Shown here: positions 21,244 through 31,608 of the stretch, piece after piece
How the letters are laid out: each line of letters opens with the position of its first letter
How positions within the stretch are numbered: the stretch's first letter is position 1
Origin: Seminavis robusta
Lineage: Eukaryota > Bacillariophyta > Bacillariophyceae > Naviculales > Naviculaceae
NCBI GenBank assembly: GCA_903772945.1
Contig: CAICTM010001187.1
Coordinates: 1 to 34,676, forward strand
Direction of reading: 5' to 3'
Length of the DNA stretch: 34,676 nt
Made by a program: the position numbers and the translations under genes
The notes under the pieces: model-generated
Seen by the model: only the letters and a program-made list of their open reading frames with translations
What the model was told of the DNA's origin: nothing
The model's database searches: none

Positions 21244-22329
21244 TCAAATCAGCGCCCCTTCTTCTTCCTTCGCTTTCGTACTACTCTTTTTGCGCAATAC
21301 TTTGGCGGCACTTGCCAAAAAGCGCGTGGATAGCAATTTGTAGGATTGCACCGTCAATTGGCGCAAACTGTATCGTTCGGCTTCGAGCTCTTGCATGTAC
21401 ACGACACTGTTTTGCGCCTCGACGGCGACATCTCCCAACAATTTCTCCATTTGACCTAGGTGCGTTTCGTAGACGGTCTGAATTTTGCGTTCGGCGTTTC
21501 GATAATCCTGCAATCGCTCCAATTCGCGTTGTTTTGCCGATTCTTGAGCCTGTGATTGCAAGACTCTATTCTTTTCTTGTTCCTTGACGAGTTTATCTTG
21601 TTCTCGTTCGTACCGTGTTTCCCAATAGGATAATTCTCGTTGGTAGGTTTGGCGTAATTTGCGTAAGTCTCGTTCCAAGTCTCGTCGTTCTCCCTTGAGT
21701 CGACCCGCCAGTGATTGTGCCTTGCGATAATCCTCTTGGAGCGATGCCAGTTTGAATTGGTAGGTTCGAATTTCTTGGTCTAATTTCCGTTCCTTATTCG
21801 AAGATGCCTCCTTGGCCGCCAACAGTGTTTTCTGTGCATCGAACCGATATTGCTGAAGTTGATTGGCAAAGTACTGGATTTTCTCCAGCAAGTCTTTTTC
21901 TCTTTGACTATTATAATAATGATAGTAATAATAATAGAACAGGCTGAGCTGTGTGATCTTGTACATCATTCTGTAAATGACTGACTGACTTGACTTGACT
22001 TACCCCATTTCTTCCACAATGGTTCGAATTCTGGCTTGATAGCCGTCTTCCTTGGCGGCTTGATCTTCCTGAAGACCTTGTAACCGGCTGCTCAGTTCCC
22101 GTAGCTTTTGAGCGTGCGGGTCTTCACCATTGGCAAATAGGTTGGGAAATGCCGATAGCACTGTACATGGTGTTGTGGCTGTGGGTAGGAATGCCCCTCT
22201 ACATGTAGTAGCAGGAAGGATGACTTCTTGGTGGGATTGCAGCCGATGATAGAAATGAGTAAAGGAGGCCAAGGCCGTCGGTGGTGTCAAGAGAAGGATC
22301 TCCAGAAGCAGCACATACTGTAGTCTCAT
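21244..22329 (-). CDS. Two-exon coiled-coil protein with signal peptide, possibly plastid-targeted
   Basis: Exon 1 (22329-22004) starts with ATG and ends ATG GG|GTAAGT. Exon 2 (21907-21244) follows an acceptor AATAG, giving an intron of 96 nt (22003-21908) and 329 residues in one frame across EEMG|QREKDLLEK. Residues 1-22 are a strong signal peptide ending at about TALASF. A Phe directly after the likely cleavage site, followed by a Ser/His/Thr region low in acidic residues, resembles the bipartite plastid presequence of diatoms (ASAFAP-like), but secretion is equally possible. From about 70 to 300 the protein is almost entirely charged heptad-type helix (LEKIQYFANQLQQ, LERDLRKLRQTYQRE, QRELERLQDYRNAERK), ending in a Lys-rich KVLRKKSSTKAK tail. 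No enzymatic motif is visible, so a structural role is inferred. It is divergently arranged with the gene at 22956. Confidence 0.75.
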
Positions 22330-22955
22330 TGTATATGTAAGGGAACTCTCTTTAGCATAGGTTCATTGGCCATACCTGGTAGTGATGAGAGCAATCAGAG
22401 GACCTTGATCGGAATAGTGCCATCAGGATGATGAAGAAGAAGGTGTTTGTTCTGGTTTTCTGGTCTTTCGAATTTGCCGTTGTGCACATCTTCTGCTCCC
22501 GAGGCTGACTGACGTCATTATCCAATGACGGTTGACACTGCCATAACGGTTGAAAAGTTGGGCCGTTGACGAGCATTAATAATTTCCAAAATGTGGCGGT
22601 TCGGACTTATGCAAGTGTAACAGTTCTGAGAGACGTTAATCAAGCCAGAATCTGGGAGGGCTCGTCGCCATCGACACTTTGTTGAAAGGATTCCTCATTT
22701 GTTTTGGAATTTTGTCTCGAAAGCGCCCACGCATCTGTCATCCAGACCATGGAATTCTAGGGAGGGCAGCGTTGTCATTGTATCCTTTCTCGCTTTGTTA
22801 GCCGTCTTTGGAAGGCAAAACAGGACGTGTCATTTGGCGGTTGGTTGTTTTGGAGCAATCCAAGTAGTATTCAATAGAATTATTTGAAGAAGACCACCAC
22901 TTCTCGTTTTTTGGGATCCGACCTCTTTTCTCCTCTCATTCATTCATTCATCACC
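22330..22955. promoter_or_regulatory. Shared divergent promoter region
   Basis: These 626 bases separate two genes transcribed away from each other and must hold both promoters. A perfect TGACGTCA lies at 22510-22517, followed by TCCAATGACGG at about 22521. The region just before 22956 is pyrimidine-rich (TTTTCTCCTCTCATTCATTC), and the ATG sits in TCACCATGG. The open frame upstream of 22956 lacks an ATG, so 22956 is the preferred start. Confidence 0.5.
22510..22517. promoter_or_regulatory. CRE/bZIP palindrome TGACGTCA
   Basis: A perfect 8-bp cAMP-response-element palindrome, 181 bases upstream of the ATG of the coiled-coil gene and 439 upstream of the TBC gene. TGACGT motifs act as CO2/cAMP-responsive elements with bZIP factors in Phaeodactylum. 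Activity here is inferred. Confidence 0.4.
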
Positions 22956-25009
22956 ATGGAAGTTGTTTTGGCCGGAACAGATGACGATAATGATCTCGGT
23001 GGCAGAGTGATTGTCGTGGATTCATCGTCCAATCATAACAACAACAAATCCACCCTGCACCAAGAGGACAAGGCCCAAGAAATTCGAGACTGCTTGCAGC
23101 TTCACGAGGGGAGTGGCACGGTGGATCTGTGGGAGTTGCGGCAGTTGGCATTGTCTCCCGGTGGACTCTTGCAACCGTCGCTGCGTCGTGTGGCATGGCC
23201 GCTCTTGTTGGGGCTCTCGTCGTCGTCCCCAGTGTCGCCGGACGACACTAGTCAGAAAACCGAGAGTGTGCAAGGCTTGTGTTGGAAGATGGCGCAATCG
23301 GAACAGTTCTGGTACAATGTGCCATTGGATGCTCCTGCCATGGTGTCGTCGCCGTGTTCCTCCAGCGACACCACTACCAGTCAGGCAGACACTCTGATGG
23401 ACGAACCTTCGGAATATGATCGAGCCTTGATTGCCACGGTGCTTGCCAATGCCTCTCAAGCAGAACATGCACCCAGTCTGGCCAATTTGGCCGCGTTGCT
23501 AGTCATCAACTTGGATAGTGAATCGTCCATGGCCAGTCAAGTGCTCGCTCGCATGACCACATACTCCTTGTCGGCTGCCTTGAGTGGCGCCGCTTCGTTG
23601 GAGCAAATGGTGTCTGTCATTGTCGATCAGCTCCACTTGCAAGAGCCTCCATCCATGGCTGCCCACGCGGGAACTTGGTTCAGTGATGGTGTCGCCGACG
23701 TGCAAACTACATCGCGGCTCGTGGATGCCTTTTTGGTCAGCCATCCACTCTTCCCATTGTATTTTGCAGCGGCCATTCCAAAAGGGGAACCATGGACCAT
23801 GGAGAATGTCGAGGCGTGGATGGCACTGGGACTAGACTACATGTAAGTACTGTACTGTGCCGTACCAAGCCAATGTGTGCATCATCGTTGCATGTGACTA
23901 ACGTACACCGATTCTAACTCTACTTACGTGGCTTGTTGTACAGGCAACAAATACCACCCGCTGCATTGGTGCAAGCTGCAAAGACGTCCTATGTTGTCCC
24001 CACAACTCCAGCCTGGGCATTGGAACCAACCGTCTCTGTCAATTGGGTTCCTTCCAAAGCGGAAGCTACTCCACCAACACAACAAGAGCCCCTTTCCGAG
24101 GATGATGATTCTGATGACGGAGATACCGATGGTGACAGCAAGTGGGAGCGCCTGTCCGCACTCTCGGTGGAAGCTGTGGAGCAACAGGAAGCAGCTACTG
24201 ACGACCGTATGGATGAGGCTATGCTTTTGGAGTCGTATCCATTGGCGGCCATGGCCGCTGGGATGGCGGTGACCACGACAGCACGAAGCCTTCCAGCTTC
24301 TCCTGCCGCTGAAGCCGGGAAGAGAAAGGTTAAGAACGTTGGCAGTGGAGTCTTGCGAGTCCTTCTCTTTGCTATTGTGGTTGTGGCGTACGCAGTATGG
24401 TCGAATGGCTTGGTTGGTCGAGCACGCATTCCTCATGAAGCAACGCCCGTTGTTGATCCCATGCCCATGGCTCGAAATAAGCGACGCAAACGCCCTGCTC
24501 CCACCAAAGTTCCAAGCGTGAAGGCCCCACCGTCTAGGATTCCAATCTCAAGGGCACACCCTTCGGTCGTTGCGCCTCCTACCGGTATCCCAACAGCTGC
24601 ACCAGTGCCGTCACCACCTCCCAAGCCAGTGTTCACGGCTCTGGTACTGAAAGCCGAGTCGACTGTGATGGCTCCCAATGCTGCTACCAAAACGCAACAA
24701 TCCACTGCTACTACTAGTAGCACACCCGAGCCAGTCAAAAACTTCGTGTTGGATGGGATTGCACAGAGCATCGAACCCGTCGTCGAGTTTTGCTTTGAAT
24801 GCTGGCGTGATGGCATCCTTGCCAAGCCAACCGCAGTGACATCCACCCCAGAACCCAAGGTCAAGCCCTTGCAAGCCTTGGCCAAAAAGGTCGGAAAGGC
24901 TCTGGATCGAGTTCGACGCGTAGTCAAGAATGTTCGGGTGGTCATGACGTTGGGATTGTTGTCTGTGTTGCACTTGATCATCCCCACACGAACAGGGGAG
25001 AGCAACTAA
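22956..25009 (+). CDS. TBC1D20-like (Rab-GAP fold) membrane protein with degenerate catalytic fingers
   Basis: Exon 1 (22956-23842) ends GACTACAT|GTAAGT and exon 2 (23944-25009) follows TTGTACAG, giving an intron of 101 nt and 650 residues. The ATG at 22956 is in TCACCATGG. The frame extends upstream to 22884 but without an ATG. LRRVAWPLLLGL (77-87) matches the opening of a TBC domain. HAGTWFSDGVADVQTTSRLV (237-255) followed by HPLFPLYFAAAI (263-274) and LGLDYM|QQIPP closely follow the second half of TBC1D20, the ER/Golgi Rab1-GAP. Where active members have the LDVNR arginine finger, this one reads LDAPA (124-128). The YxQG glutamine finger position reads HAPS (171-174). An acidic linker (347-360), one membrane helix at about 430-449, a Pro-rich Lys/Ser region and a hydrophobic C-terminus follow. 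TBC1D20 also has a C-terminal membrane anchor. I infer a membrane-anchored TBC fold that may bind Rab without catalysis. Confidence 0.55.
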
Positions 25010-27199
25010 AAAGAACACGAGTGCATTTGCATGACATCTATGTTTCGTCTACCTACACATAAAACGAATGTAAACCTATTATACGCAAGCACGCCGACGT
25101 CTGCTGTCATCGTATCCACTAGCTAGCCAGTTTCCGCCTGTGGAATCGTCGTGGTCGAGGTCGAGTTCCTTCAAAGCAATCAGGACCGATGCCAAGTTGC
25201 TTATTATTTCCAAACCTATTAGGAGCCAACCTCCCCTGGCTGGGCCCGCACGTGTTCATCGGATACATGATCGGCTCCTTCCGATGGCTCGTGCTGACAC
25301 AGGTGCTTTCTTTCCTTCCCACGGAACGACATGGGAAGCCGCCCGTGACAATTACAAGCTTGTTACCGGAACATGCTTCTTGTATCATGGAGCTCATCAA
25401 GATATCTTCGGAACAGGTGCAAGCAATAGGCTTCTCGCTGGTATTTTAGAGACATGTAGAAATACTCGGAAGGAACATCAAGACACGGTTCTCGAAAATC
25501 TTTTGCAGTTTGGCTTCTCATGGTTTTCAGTGACAGCGCTAGTGACATTGAGATTGAGAAGGATACGTTTCATGAGGAACGACGAAATCCAGAAGCACGT
25601 CGCCAAAGAAACAATGAGCAATGAGGGCAGCAATGTTACTGTACATAATAAGAGTAGCTGTAGGTTGACACAGCTCAGATCCCGGTTGAAGTCACAAAAG
25701 AACACCGTTCACCTCCCCGTACCTCTGTGAAGCTCATTTCGGAACAGCAAACAAAAACAAGGACGTGGGAGTTGACTTGTACTAGAAATCTGATACCAAA
25801 TGTGAAGGAAAGTTCCTCTCAATGGAACGGCTCCGTATCTGCCAGAAAGAATGAAAGAAGTGCTTCCGTTGCTGCGGCCTCGCCCAAGAAAGGATATTCA
25901 ATTCCACCACTGCCTCCGAGTACATGCTACAGAACGAGTGCCTAGAAAATCTTGCCTCTCTACGTATTAGCTAGCTAGCCACAAGTGCAGCTTCACACGA
26001 GGGACGAGCAACCATGGCCTGACCTATGGTATTTCAGAACATGGTTGTATTCCGAGCCTAATTTCAGAAGCTATGGAGTGCCAGTCAGGCAATGAGAAAA
26101 GTGGCGCACCTCTGCTTCTTTTTCACCCTGTGGTTGGATGGATTATGGTAGAATCTTGTGTCGTGGTATCCCAGCTGTCGAATGCAGCAAACGGTGAGAG
26201 TGCTATTAGTTATGATAGATACCATATCCATACCTCCTGTTCTCTCCCATCTGGCAACAAACTACTAGATTTCCAAATCACACCTCACCGGATGCAAAAA
26301 GATTTGGCGAAGAGCCGGAATCCTTGTCTTTTGAAAGCGGACCGTTAGACCACAAAATTAGATCTTCCCCTCCCGTTGGCTTGCGGGACTGGCCGAATTA
26401 GGTCATTGTTCCGATTGCTGTCCTTGCGACATCCCAGCGGTGTTGAAAGTTGGTGGTTGTGTAAGCTTCCCGCGTCTATTCAAACCATGATTTGAAATCT
26501 GGCATCCACACACACTCTAATCAAATTCCGTCCTCGTGTCTCACTGGATGCAACACGTGTCGCTGCCTCTAATAAAAAAGATGGTATCTGCACCACCGGA
26601 TACGCACGTGCAGCTGGTGGCCTAAATACAATATCTGGCCCAATTTTTGACAGGCACACGACTTAGACAAGTGATCTTTGGCCAGCGTCTAAGTGACGCT
26701 AGTACTACGATTCCCGTAGGCGTCCACGACAACGTCGGTCGGCATCTTGCACGAAAATTTGTTGCTACAACTCCTTGGCAAAGCGTGCCGCATGCAAGTG
26801 ATGGGTGGAAGCCGCCAGACCAGCAAGCAAGAACCTCGTTTGCTGCTGGCTTCTCTCGTACATTATTATCAGTGCTCGGTGGCTAGCTAGTAGTAGCACA
26901 TCAACATTTCTCGACTCCACCAAAGTTTGGAGCGTTGTTGTCGGTTCATTGCTTTGCTTGCCAAAGGTAGTTGTCCACAATATTACAATACGTAGATAGA
27001 AGTGAATGTAAGCAAAAGAACAAGCAAGCACCATGAGAAGCCACTTTGAAGAACCTCCGATACACCCAGTTGAACCTGCGGATATCGCTCTTTGTGGGGC
27101 GTTGAAGAAGCCGTACGTAGCAAAAATTTGATTCAAATTTCGCGTGTCATCTGCTTCGATGGAGCACCTGGCTAGCTGGCTAGCTGATGGCTACTACTG
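25010..27199. other. Long spacer, no firmly supportable gene
   Basis: About 2.2 kb. A plus frame at 25140-25730 (196 codons) is open but begins with GTG. An overlapping frame at 25189-25449 starts with ATG but has no recognisable motif. Short frames at 25727-25945 and on the minus strand at 27136-26765 are likewise unassigned. CTAGCTAGC words occur near 25120, 25969 and 27175. The region must hold the 3' end of the TBC-like gene and the promoter of the transporter gene. I cannot exclude a small spliced gene around 25140-25950. Confidence 0.35.
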
Positions 27200-29205
27200 A
27201 TGCATACTACTACTACTATTTTCCTCACACTCTTTTTGTTAATCCTAATCTCTTGCATGATGACAATGAGCAGTGCCTCACTACCACTGGACTTGATTCA
27301 AGCGGGTAGCATGAGCTATACCAGTAGTAGTAGTCAAGGAGATGAGAGCTCGTTGTCGGACAAGTCGTTTGCCACGACGAGTCAACAGAGCTCAGAGGAC
27401 TCCATCTGCTCTACGGTCGACGAGGATAATGCTCTGATGGCATCATCAGACGACGCTGCTACTAGTGAAAAGCAAGATCATGCTTCCTTCATGTCGCTGA
27501 GGATCACTTATCTCATTGTTACCCTAGTCGTCATGCTGGCGGATGGACTGCAAGGTAAGACTACTAGTGAGCTGAGTGGAGTTGATGGGTAGCTACCCAT
27601 GATGTGTTATCTCTATAGCCAGTTATTAACCACTTGCTCGTTTGTTTGTGATCTCCATTATCCTCCATGTACCTCTACTATAGGAACGCACCTATATGTC
27701 TTGTACGAAGGCTACGGCTTTACGGTGGCCAATCTGTACTGCCTGGGCTTTGTCACGGGAGGATTAGCGTCTCCCATTACGGGTCCTCTCGTGGACAAGC
27801 TAGGCCGCAAAAAGTCGGCCATTCTGTATTGTCTCTTGGAGATTTTCATTAACCGATTGGAGCAGTACCCCATTTTGGCCGGACTCATTATCTCGCGCAT
27901 GATTGGGGGGATTACCACCAATCTCCTTTCGACTGTCTTTGACACTTGGCTCGACACGGAGTACCGTCGTAGAGGCATTCAAAAAAAGGGTGGCTACGAA
28001 ATCATTATGCGAGACTCGGTCATTGTCTCCAACTTGGCCGCCATTGGGTCGGGGTATCTGGCGCATGTCCTAGCCGAAACCTACGGGCCCAAGGGACCCT
28101 TTGAAGGCGCCGTGGCGTGCACGTCCATTGCTCTGGTCGTAATCATGTTTATATGGGCGGAAAACTATGGATGCGGTGAAGATCAGGAGCTCAAGTCTAT
28201 GAGGGAGTTTATGGACGATGCCGTCACGGCGTTCAAAAACGACAACAAGGTCTTGCGCCTTGGAATCATTCAGGGATTGACATGTGCATCCATTCAGATT
28301 TTCATCTTTTTGTGGTCGCCAGCCCTTCGTCACTTTGCCACGAGTGCTCCTCAGGGATCCATTGGTCTTGATGGCAATGGGGAACCGGCGTATGGCCTCA
28401 TCTTTGGTGCTTTTATGGCGGCCGGCGTCCTTGGTGGACTCACAGCGCCCTGGGTTCGTCAATTATCCACTGCCATGATGATGAAATACAACGACACCAA
28501 TGTCGTCTCTCAGCTCGGTCGGGATGGAGAACAAACCAATGACGACAGACCGATGGCCGTCGAAGCCTTGTCTACAATTTGCTACTTGGCTTCCGCATTT
28601 TTGCTTCTGCTTCCATGCCTCCTTGATGGGGAGGGAGAACACTCCTTTTCGATTTGCCTCGTGGCATTCCTTATTTACGAGTTCATTGTTGGACTCTACT
28701 TGCCATGCGAGGGAGTCCTTCGCTCCATTTACTTCCCCGCGGAAGGTCGCGCTTCCATTTTGACCTTGCCGCGCATTGTTGTCAACTGTTCCGTGTCGGT
28801 GGGAGTCGTGTTGACCAACTACATGACGTGAGTACATAGTTGCAGTGCATTGGCTGTCTTCTCTTGAATTATCCACGTGCCTGCGCTAACCATATTCTCT
28901 ACTGACTCTTTTGCAACAGTATGCGGGACGCTTTCTCTTCCATCTTTGTGTTGATGGTTGTCTCGGCTGCTCTGCAGCTTTCCCTTGTGGTCGATCCGTG
29001 GTCTCCGATCGCGGAAGAAGACGACGAAACGGTGCCCATCAAGGCAATATCTGGAGAAAAGTTGGCGTCGGGTACCTGGGATCACGCGCCAGAGCTCAAG
29101 CGGGCTTCGTTTGTCTCATCCTTCTGTAGTCAGGGTGATGACGCTAGCGTATCTTCGGCGTCGTCCTGCAAGGGTCCAGCAACGGACAAGCTAAAGAACG
29201 AGTAA
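27200..29205 (+). CDS. MFS molybdate-anion transporter, MFSD5/MOT2 type (three exons)
   Basis: Exons 27200-27554, 27684-28827 and 28920-29205 are separated by introns of 129 nt (CAAG|GTAAGA...CTATAG) and 92 nt (GAC|GTGAGT...CAACAG), giving 594 residues in one frame. Residues 1-27 look like a signal peptide or first hydrophobic segment. Residues 28-95 are a Ser/Asp-rich extension. The family-specific core starts at about 100 with VMLADGLQGTHLYVLYEGYG, then LYCLGFVTGGLASP, the major-facilitator motif GPLVDKLGRKK (152-162), RMIGGITTNLLSTVFDTWLDTE and a long second half with several helices (GLIFGAFMAAGVLGGLTAP, LYLPCEGVLRSIYFPAE). MFSD5/MOT2 proteins of algae and animals import molybdate for molybdenum cofactor enzymes such as nitrate reductase. 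The third exon adds a final helix and a Ser-rich cytosolic tail. The acidic luminal extension is unusual. Confidence 0.9.
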
Positions 29206-30480
29206 AACGCTGTCGGGAAAGTGTCCTGCCACGGACCTACTATCGATGCTTATCTAAAGTACTTGAATAAATCACCCGCACCTTGATCACGCGAACTATT
29301 CTTAATAATTTGGCTAGAGTAATGTTATAACATAGACTTCTTCGAAAACGCTACAGATCCCTTTGACCGAAAGCAGCTCCTCCGTCCTGCACGCGGAGCT
29401 AGTAGAGGGCCAACACTACCCTGTCAAGATTGCTACGTCTCTTTGCCTTTTTGGGCATCTGGTGTTACCCAAGCACCTTTCCTTGTCGCTGGAGGCAAGT
29501 CAGCCACCACAAGGCTCAACTACGTCGTAACTAGCTAGATCTGACACACTGCTCCGTTTTTACATCCCATTCCAGGTTGAAGGGTCAACTTGGAAGATTT
29601 GTTGGTGTGTGAAGCTCATCCGACGTTGAACGTGGAAATTTTTGGCGGCTTCAGTTCACAAGATCAAAACGGTTGCGCGGACAAATTCGGCGTCACATGG
29701 CAGGATCGATTCGATTCGATTCATCATTCGATTGAACCATGATTCAAATGGCATCTCGCAACAAGTCGTTTCGCAGCTCTGCCGTTCTGTGGACTGACCA
29801 GTGGATTTGTGTTCCATCTTTTCTGAGGTTGATGGTACCTCAGCTGGTACCGTCGTCTAGGATACCGGTAGACTTGGACTCGGAGGACTACTGTAGTTAG
29901 AGCGTTTCCTTCAACCTTGCCACGCACGGTACAGTACGCGGTATCCTACTACCATAGTGCATGAAGCATCGCTCTCCCGTTGGAGAAGTACTGGTACCGG
30001 CAGGATAGCAATGACCACGTCCTTCTGGCTTGCTGGTTGAGAAGGAAGGGAAGAAAGCGAGAATGTTTTTCTATCAAGCTGGCTGCCAAAACTACATTTA
30101 AGTTGTAGTTGACTAGCTAGCTAGCCCATTGATGGCTTCAAAAGTGCAGTTCTGTGAGGTATTCTTTCCAATCCAACCGAAGCGAGGACACACTCCGGAA
30201 GTCGGAGGATCACTTTCAAACTCTTAGAAACGGTGATTCTTCTGTCAGCTCTGCAGGATGGTCAAAGGGTCGCCCAGTTCGTTCTGTTCCATGTTGCCAG
30301 CTCAACCGCATGCTGCCATGTAGTACTGGCACGGGTACTAGTACGGTGCAGACTAACGACTACTGGGTGCCAAAGTGCCCTGCAGCGAAAATTTTTTAAG
30401 CTAGAAGTTGAAAGGATGGGCCCCCGCATGGGGCTTAGAAGTTTAAAGATTGGGCCCTTGGGGCCCAACCACCAAGCTAG
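29206..30480. other. Spacer between the transporter and a leftward gene
   Basis: About 1.3 kb between two genes that converge on it. No gene is supported. AATAAA lies at 29266, about 60 bases after the transporter stop, and could serve in 3' processing. TCGATTCGATTCATCATTCG near 29706 is a short local repeat. Two GC-rich hairpins lie at 30420-30468, close to the end of the leftward gene. Confidence 0.4.
30420..30468 (-). other. Two GC-rich hairpins just after the stop of the leftward gene
   Basis: TTGGGCCC (30450-30457), a 3-base loop and GGGCCCAA (30461-30468) make a perfect 8-bp stem ending 12 bases beyond the TAG at 30483-30481. A second element, GCCCCCGCATGGGGC at 30420-30434, can form a GCCCC/GGGGC stem. 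Both would lie in the 3' untranslated part of the mRNA from the minus strand. A role in 3'-end formation or stability is an inference. Confidence 0.5.
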
Positions 30481-31146
30481 CTAATGGGAGTGGAACACAT
30501 GGCCTTCTGGCTGGCCCTCAAAGCACTGCAGCAGAACCTCTTTCATCTCTGGCTTTGTCTTTTTGATGGACTTTCCCAGGACCCTGGACCAATTCTTCAT
30601 GTCTGCGAAGCTTGTGGAGGAGTCCAACAGCTTGGCTTTGGTCAGACCGCCTTGCTTCGGAGCAGCCTTTCTCTTTCCAGTGGCATGTTGATTGATGGCG
30701 GCCATCTGAACCAGCATACCCCCCTGTCTGAGCAAAGCTTTGGCATGCTGGGGCCTCAGCCTACCCCTGAGACCAGCGTTGCCCTGCCCCATCATGTTGA
30801 AGTGCATTCGATCGAATGATTCGGCAGCGAGCTCGGCAACGTTGTCCATGTTGGCGGCGCTACCATAGTGTTCGATTGCATGCCTGACTGAGTTATGGAA
30901 GACTTCTTCCTGCTTTGTACTCAGTTTTTTTGAAGAATCCAACCACTGGTTGACCACACTGACCTGATAGAGGGACATGGGGCTCTGGTTCCTGCTCCAA
31001 TTGTTCTGAAGGCCGTGCATGGTGGTTGGGCTGGCAGATTGTGGTGTTGTCCTGCTGTCTCCTGGCAGCCTGATCCCAGGAGGCGTGGTTGGATTGACCA
31101 CTGAAGCATTGGGCGCAACTGTGATGGCTGGGGCCACTGGAGCCAT
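30481..31146 (-). CDS. Hypothetical protein, Pro/Ser-rich N-terminus and basic helical C-terminus
   Basis: No family recognised. From the ATG at 31146 the frame gives 221 residues. The first 55 are Pro/Thr/Val/Ser-rich and probably disordered (MAPVAPAITVAP). From about 65 on the composition is that of a folded helical protein: VVNQWLDSSKKLSTKQEEVF, AIEHYGSAANMDNVAELA, SFDRMHFNMMGQG. A Lys-rich stretch follows (GKRKAAPKQGGLTKAKLL), then MKNWSRVLGKSIKKTKPEMK. The basic patches suggest nucleic-acid binding or nuclear localisation, which is an inference. The frame extends upstream only to 31236, directly after a TGA, without an ATG. A different frame with an ATG at 31240 (MSASKKEAPACIDHY) overlaps it and closes at about 30893. 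The true N-terminus could therefore come from that frame through an unseen intron or frameshift. Confidence 0.45.
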   Translation of the reverse strand: MAPVAPAITVAPNASVVNPTTPPGIRLPGDSRTTPQSASPTTMHGLQNNWSRNQSPMSLYQVSVVNQWLDSSKKLSTKQEEVFHNSVRHAIEHYGSAANMDNVAELAAESFDRMHFNMMGQGNAGLRGRLRPQHAKALLRQGGMLVQMAAINQHATGKRKAAPKQGGLTKAKLLDSSTSFADMKNWSRVLGKSIKKTKPEMKEVLLQCFEGQPEGHVFHSH

Positions 31147-31250
31147 TGTCGTCCACCTTGGGGAAGCGTCCTCCAGACGAGCACATGCTCCGGATATAGT
31201 GGTCGATACAAGCCGGAGCCTCTTTCTTACTCGCACTCATCGTCTTGTGA

Positions 31251-31367
31251 TAAGTACCTCTGTGGCTACTGAATACGGATTGCGATGAATACAGCTTCCT
31301 CGGATTGCGATGAAAGCGGCTATATCCTCGGCTTGCGGTAAGTACCTCTGTGGCTACTGAATACGGA
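31251..31367. repeat. Nested direct repeats upstream of the leftward gene
   Basis: A perfect 29-bp word beginning TAAGTACCTCTGTGGCTACT occurs at 31251-31279 and 31339-31367. Between them CGGATTGCGATGAA occurs at 31276-31289 and 31301-31314. The layout suggests a small local duplication or recombination product just 5' of the coding region ending at 30481. Confidence 0.85.
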
Positions 31368-31549
31368 CGGGATGACCTCGGTTGTATGGTCTTGCTTCAC
31401 TATCTCGCTCAAATTCGAAATCCTCTGGACCGTGGGTAATCCTCTGGATGCATGCTCCGTCGGTCTTTCGAAAACAACACGAAAACAACACCACGAGAGA
31501 CTGATCGAGCTGACACAGAGAAAGATGGGAATCGAATCCTGTGCACGAC

Positions 31550-31573
31550 TGACGTCAGTCGTCGGTGACGTCA
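31550..31573. promoter_or_regulatory. Paired CRE/bZIP palindromes TGACGTCA
   Basis: Perfect TGACGTCA palindromes at 31550-31557 and 31566-31573, 16 bases apart centre to centre. The first is embedded in a longer palindrome, CGACTGACGTCAGTCG (31546-31561). They lie about 400 bases upstream of the leftward gene's ATG. TGACGT elements bind bZIP factors and are CO2/cAMP-responsive in Phaeodactylum. Function here is inferred. Confidence 0.5.
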
Positions 31574-31608
31574 TCGAAAAGATCGAACGATTGATTCTGA
31601 TTGGCTAA

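Noticed and set aside
22884..22955. Longer N-terminus for the TBC-like protein
   Set aside because: The frame is open, but the first codon is TTG and no ATG occurs before 22956, which has a good start context.
26765..27136. Leftward 123-codon frame upstream of the transporter
   Set aside because: No motif is present, and its location in the transporter's promoter region makes a chance frame more likely.
31528..31545. GGATTCGATTCCC (minus strand) resembling a tRNA T-arm
   Set aside because: The G53-equivalent is missing and no cloverleaf can be folded from the upstream sequence.
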